This document shows, one piece after another, positions 61,107-64,000 of a DNA stretch of 64,000 bases. The translations under genes were made by a program, and so were the position numbers. Each line of letters starts with the position of its first letter. Position 1 is the first letter of the stretch. Source of the stretch: Serratia plymuthica NBRC 102599 (GTDB lineage: Bacteria > Pseudomonadota > Gammaproteobacteria > Enterobacterales > Enterobacteriaceae); contig NZ_BCTU01000013.1 in assembly GCF_001590925.1 (NCBI RefSeq), positions 141,481 through 205,480 of the forward strand, read 5' to 3'. The notes under the pieces are model-generated. The model searched no databases. It worked only from the letters and a program-made list of their open reading frames with translations, and was not told the origin of the DNA.

Positions 61107-62393
61107 TTACGCCAATTGGCTGATGCGCGCCAACTGCTCAAAATAGTCCGGGAAAGTTTTGGCGGTGCATTTCGGATCGAGGATGGTCACCGGGGTATCC
61201 GACAGCGCCACCAGCGAGAAGCACATCGCCATACGGTGATCGTTGTAGGTGCCGATATCGGCAAACTTCAGTTTCGCCGGCGGCACCACGTGAATATAGT
61301 CCTCACCTTCATCCACTTCAGCGCCTACTTTGCGCAATTCAGTCGCCATGGCGGCCAGGCGATCGGTCTCTTTCACCCGCCAATTATAGATATTGCGGAT
61401 GGTGGTCGGCCCTTCGGCAAACAGGGCTGCAGTGGCAATGGTCATCGCCGCGTCCGGAATATGGTTCATATCCATATCGATGCCGCGCAACTCACCGCGG
61501 CTGCATTCGATAAAGTCATCGCCCCAGGTAATGCGCGCGCCCATTTTCTCCAACACGTCGGCAAATTTGGTGTCGCCCTGAACGCTTTTCTTGCCGATGC
61601 CGGTCACGCGTACGGTGCCGCCTTTAATCGCCGCCGCCGCCAGAAAATAAGAAGCGGAGGATGCATCGCCTTCTACCAGGTAATCCCCTGGTGAGCGGTA
61701 GGTTTGGCGGCCTTGAATATGGAACACGCGGTAGTTGTCGTGGCTGACTTCAACGCCGAAGGTACGCATCAGATGCAACGTGATATCAATGTACGGTTTA
61801 GAAACCAGTTCGCCCTTGATATGGATATTCGTGTCCTGCTCAGCCAGTGGCGCAGTCATCAGCAACGCGGTCAGGAACTGGCTGGAAACGCTGCCGTCGA
61901 CGGTCACGTCACCGCCGTGAAAACCGCCGCGCAGGCGCAATGGCGGATAATCGGTCTGTTCCAGGTAATCAATTTGCGCGCCGCCCTGGCGCAAAGCATC
62001 CACCAGATGGCCAATCGGCCGCTCTTTCATGCGTGGTTCACCGGTCAACACCACATCGCCGCTACCCAGACACAACGCCGCAGCCAGCGGGCGCATCGCG
62101 GTACCGGCATTGCCGAGGAACAGCTCAAGCGGCTCGCGGGCCACCAGCGGGCCGGCAACACCCTCGACGATACAAGTGGTGCGATCGTCGGACAGCTGAT
62201 AACTCACGCCCAACGCCTGCAGCGCATTCAGCATATGGCGCACGTCGTCGCTGTCCAGCAGGTTAGTCAACGTGGTCGTTCCCTCCGCCAGCGCAGCCAG
62301 CAGCAGAGCACGGTTGGACACGCTCTTGGAGCCGGGTAAGTTGACGGTGCCATTGACCAAGGCGACCGGTTGTAACGTCAGGGAATCCACCAT
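61107..62393 (-). CDS. aroA: EPSP synthase (3-phosphoshikimate 1-carboxyvinyltransferase)
   Basis: AroA (428 residues, E. coli 427) joins PEP and shikimate 3-phosphate to give EPSP, the sixth step to chorismate. [17 protein letters not shown] (about 19-35) and [19 protein letters not shown] (about 91-109) mark a class I, glyphosate-sensitive enzyme: Gly96, Thr97 and Pro101 of the E. coli numbering are all unchanged. The ATG at 62393 gives the family start [14 protein letters not shown]; the frame continues 33 codons upstream through the serC-aroA gap. It is the second gene of serC-aroA. Confidence 0.98.
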   Translation of the reverse strand: MVDSLTLQPVALVNGTVNLPGSKSVSNRALLLAALAEGTTTLTNLLDSDDVRHMLNALQALGVSYQLSDDRTTCIVEGVAGPLVAREPLELFLGNAGTAMRPLAAALCLGSGDVVLTGEPRMKERPIGHLVDALRQGGAQIDYLEQTDYPPLRLRGGFHGGDVTVDGSVSSQFLTALLMTAPLAEQDTNIHIKGELVSKPYIDITLHLMRTFGVEVSHDNYRVFHIQGRQTYRSPGDYLVEGDASSASYFLAAAAIKGGTVRVTGIGKKSVQGDTKFADVLEKMGARITWGDDFIECSRGELRGIDMDMNHIPDAAMTIATAALFAEGPTTIRNIYNWRVKETDRLAAMATELRKVGAEVDEGEDYIHVVPPAKLKFADIGTYNDHRMAMCFSLVALSDTPVTILDPKCTAKTFPDYFEQLARISQLA

Positions 62394-62414
62394 GTGAACA
62401 AAACTCTCCAAAAT

Positions 62415-62456
62415 CTGATAAACGAAACGGCCCCGGGAAAATGCCGGAGCCGCTTT
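62415..62456 (-). terminator. Attenuator-like hairpin between serC and aroA
   Basis: On the minus strand CGGCTCCGG pairs with CCGGGGCCG (one mismatch) around a 7-base loop and is followed by TTTCGTTT. A terminator inside this operon would reduce aroA relative to serC, as known in E. coli and Salmonella. Confidence 0.75.
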
Positions 62457-62507
62457 AATGCAAAAGGACAACAGCGAAAGCTGCCCGCGCAAAGCAGGCA
62501 GCGAGGC

Positions 62508-63593
62508 TTAACCGTGACGACGTTCGAAGTCGATCATAAAGTCGGTTAATGTCCGCACACCGGCCAGCGGCATGGCATTGTAAATAGAAGCACGCATGCC
62601 GCCAACCACCCGGTGACCTTTCAGCGCCTGCAGGCCGATAGCTTCCGCTTCGCTGAGGAACACTTTGTCCAGCGCCGAGTCAGCCAACTGGAACGGCACG
62701 TTCATCCAGGACCGATTGGCGTGTGCTACTCGGCTGCGGTAGAAATCAGAATTATCGATGGTTGCGTACAGCAACTCGGCCTTGGCCTGATTGCGCTTGT
62801 GCATCTCCACCAGACCACCCTGTTCTTTCAGCCACTTGAACACCAGGCCAGACAGATACCAGGCGAAGGTCGGCGGCGTATTGAACATGGAATCGTTCTC
62901 GGCCAGCACGGTATAATCGAGAATCGACGGCACTTCGCGGCGAGCTTTACCCAGCAGATCGTCACGTACGATCACCAACGTCAGGCCTGCCGGCCCAATG
63001 TTTTTCTGCGCGCCGGCGTAAATCACGCCAAAGCGGCTGACATCCAGCGGGCCGGACAAAATGGTGGAGGAGTAATCGCCGATCACCACTTTGTCGCCAA
63101 AGTCCGGCGTCTCATCGATAGCGATGCCGTCGATGGTTTCATTCGGGCAATAGTGCACATAAGCCGCATCGTCGTTCAACTGCCACTCTTTCATCGGTTT
63201 GATACCGAGCAGACCGTCAACGGTGGTTTTCACATCAATGGTATTTGGCGTGCAGTATTTCTCGGCTTCCTTGATGGCGCTGTGCGCCCAGTAGCCGCCA
63301 TCGATATAGTCCGCAGTGGTTTTATCACCCAGCAGGTTCAGCGGCAATGCGGCAAACTGTGCACGGGCGCCGCCATGGCAGAACAGCACTTTGTAGTTGG
63401 AGGGGATCTTCAGCAGATCGCGCAGATCCTGTTCGGATTGCTGGGCAACTTCGATAAACTCTTTACTGCGATGGCTGATTTCCATCACCGAGGTGCCGAG
63501 ACCGTGCCAGTTGCACAGTTCCTGTTCCGCACGACGCAATACTTCAACCGGCAGCATTGCCGGGCCAGAGCTAAAATTATAAACCTGAGTCAT
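62508..63593 (-). CDS. serC: Phosphoserine aminotransferase
   Basis: SerC (361 residues, E. coli 362) makes phosphoserine from 3-phosphohydroxypyruvate and also acts in pyridoxal phosphate synthesis. The N-terminal [34 protein letters not shown] with the cofactor aspartate region and the Schiff-base lysine in [11 protein letters not shown] (about residue 198) are conserved. AGGGGAA lies just before the ATG at 63593. It heads the serC-aroA operon, and the promoter region contains repeated GTTAAC elements. Confidence 0.98.
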   Translation of the reverse strand: MTQVYNFSSGPAMLPVEVLRRAEQELCNWHGLGTSVMEISHRSKEFIEVAQQSEQDLRDLLKIPSNYKVLFCHGGARAQFAALPLNLLGDKTTADYIDGGYWAHSAIKEAEKYCTPNTIDVKTTVDGLLGIKPMKEWQLNDDAAYVHYCPNETIDGIAIDETPDFGDKVVIGDYSSTILSGPLDVSRFGVIYAGAQKNIGPAGLTLVIVRDDLLGKARREVPSILDYTVLAENDSMFNTPPTFAWYLSGLVFKWLKEQGGLVEMHKRNQAKAELLYATIDNSDFYRSRVAHANRSWMNVPFQLADSALDKVFLSEAEAIGLQALKGHRVVGGMRASIYNAMPLAGVRTLTDFMIDFERRHG

Positions 63594-63650
63594 TTCCCCT
63601 CACCACATTCACTATTCGCCAATGAGACTGGCCAACCGAAATACGCCCAA

Positions 63651-63670
63651 AGTTAACCGTCGAGTTAACC
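63651..63670. repeat. Direct repeats in the serC promoter region
   Basis: AGTTAACC occurs twice with a 12-base period (63651-63658 and 63663-63670). Each contains the palindrome GTTAAC, and a third GTTAAC lies at 63817-63822. The spacing of about one helical turn suggests side-by-side binding of a regulator; none is identified. The rest of 63594-63845 shows no gene. Confidence 0.45.
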
Positions 63671-63845
63671 AACCCATCGGTTTTATCACTCACGTAACGC
63701 TGCTGCAATGCTTATTCGCCCGCAGGCAGCAAACTACCGCAGCACGGAATAACAGGCTCTGTCGCCACTGCGTTTTTTTGTGCGATAAAACGCTGCGCCA
63801 TCGGGGAATTCAGTGGGTTAACGCGGTGTTTTATGCTGTATTCAG

Positions 63846-63986
63846 CTAACCCGGATCTTCGATCCAGGCTGCAATCCACCGGCCATTGCCGCAACGCGGG
63901 CAAATATGTTGCTGTGAATCCGCCAGAGGCGCAATCAGGCTACAGGCGCTGCTGGCATAATCCTCACCGCTTCGGCCCGCGATTGC
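63846..63986 (-). pseudogene. C-terminal zinc-ribbon fragment, unidentified
   Basis: A 46-codon open stretch on the minus strand ends ICPRCGNGRWIAAWIEDPG. It has a CxxC zinc-ribbon half and no start codon, and an in-frame TAG lies immediately upstream (63987-63989). It resembles the tail of a protein whose frame has been interrupted just inside the window edge. I do not recognise the family. It could also be a chance frame, and the upstream sequence is outside the window. Confidence 0.25.
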
Positions 63987-64000
63987 CTACAGCATCGCCC

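Noticed and set aside
1..64000. tRNA genes, insertion sequences, prophage, CRISPR arrays or ERIC-type repeats
   Set aside because: I looked for cloverleaf ends, transposase motifs, spaced direct repeats and the ERIC core by eye and found none that hold up; the search was not exhaustive.

Overview
The window is a stretch of enterobacterial chromosome. It is gene-dense, moderately GC-rich and free of insertion sequences, phage genes, rRNA, tRNA or CRISPR. Nearly every protein reads as a close relative of an Escherichia coli K-12 protein, and the gene order is that of the E. coli interval yccS-sxy-sulA-ompA through aroA-serC. Sequence divergence and the extra genes point to a member of the Yersiniaceae, most likely Serratia. 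This identification is inference from protein similarity as I remember it; no search was run.

Layout from left to right. (1) The 3' end of yccS, tfoX/sxy, SOS-controlled sulA, ompA, matP and the Lon-like lonH. (2) fabA behind FadR and FabR operators, then a two-gene cassette (HxlR-type regulator plus a FabF-like ketoacyl synthase) that E. coli lacks here, then a short rmf gene. (3) The pqiABC envelope lipid-transport operon, uup, rlmL, ycbX, zapC and pyrD on both strands. (4) The ssuEADCB alkanesulfonate operon, divergent from pyrD and convergent with pepN. (5) A membrane diguanylate cyclase inserted between pepN and pncB, with an apparent NadR box in the pncB promoter. (6) asnS, the OmpF-type porin, aspC and gloC. 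(7) A peptidoglycan pair, mepK and ldtD, which cut and make 3-3 cross-links respectively. (8) The cmoM-mukF-mukE-mukB condensin operon, then elyC, ycbJ and the ycaR-kdsB pair. (9) ycaQ, followed by an accessory island of two cold-shock proteins (one with a degenerate RNA-binding face) and an hglS/ydcJ-type 2-oxoadipate dioxygenase. (10) lpxK-msbA, comEC, ihfB, rpsA, cmk, aroA and serC, with an unidentified zinc-ribbon fragment at the right edge.

Several genes work together. MatP and MukBEF organise the chromosome and its terminus. KdsB, LpxK and MsbA build and export LPS. FabA sits next to an extra condensing enzyme. PqiABC, OmpA, the porin, LdtD, MepK and ElyC concern the envelope. SerC and AroA share an operon for serine and chorismate synthesis. 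SulA, YcaQ, Sxy and ComEC relate to DNA damage or uptake.

No obviously new multi-gene system is visible. The best candidates for undescribed biology are the HxlR/KAS cassette with its own palindromic operator, a 17-codon reading frame downstream of a consensus CRP site between ycaR and ycaQ, the cold-shock/hglS insertion, and a structured non-coding stretch between pepN and the diguanylate cyclase. Start sites were chosen by comparison with remembered E. coli proteins and by Shine-Dalgarno position.
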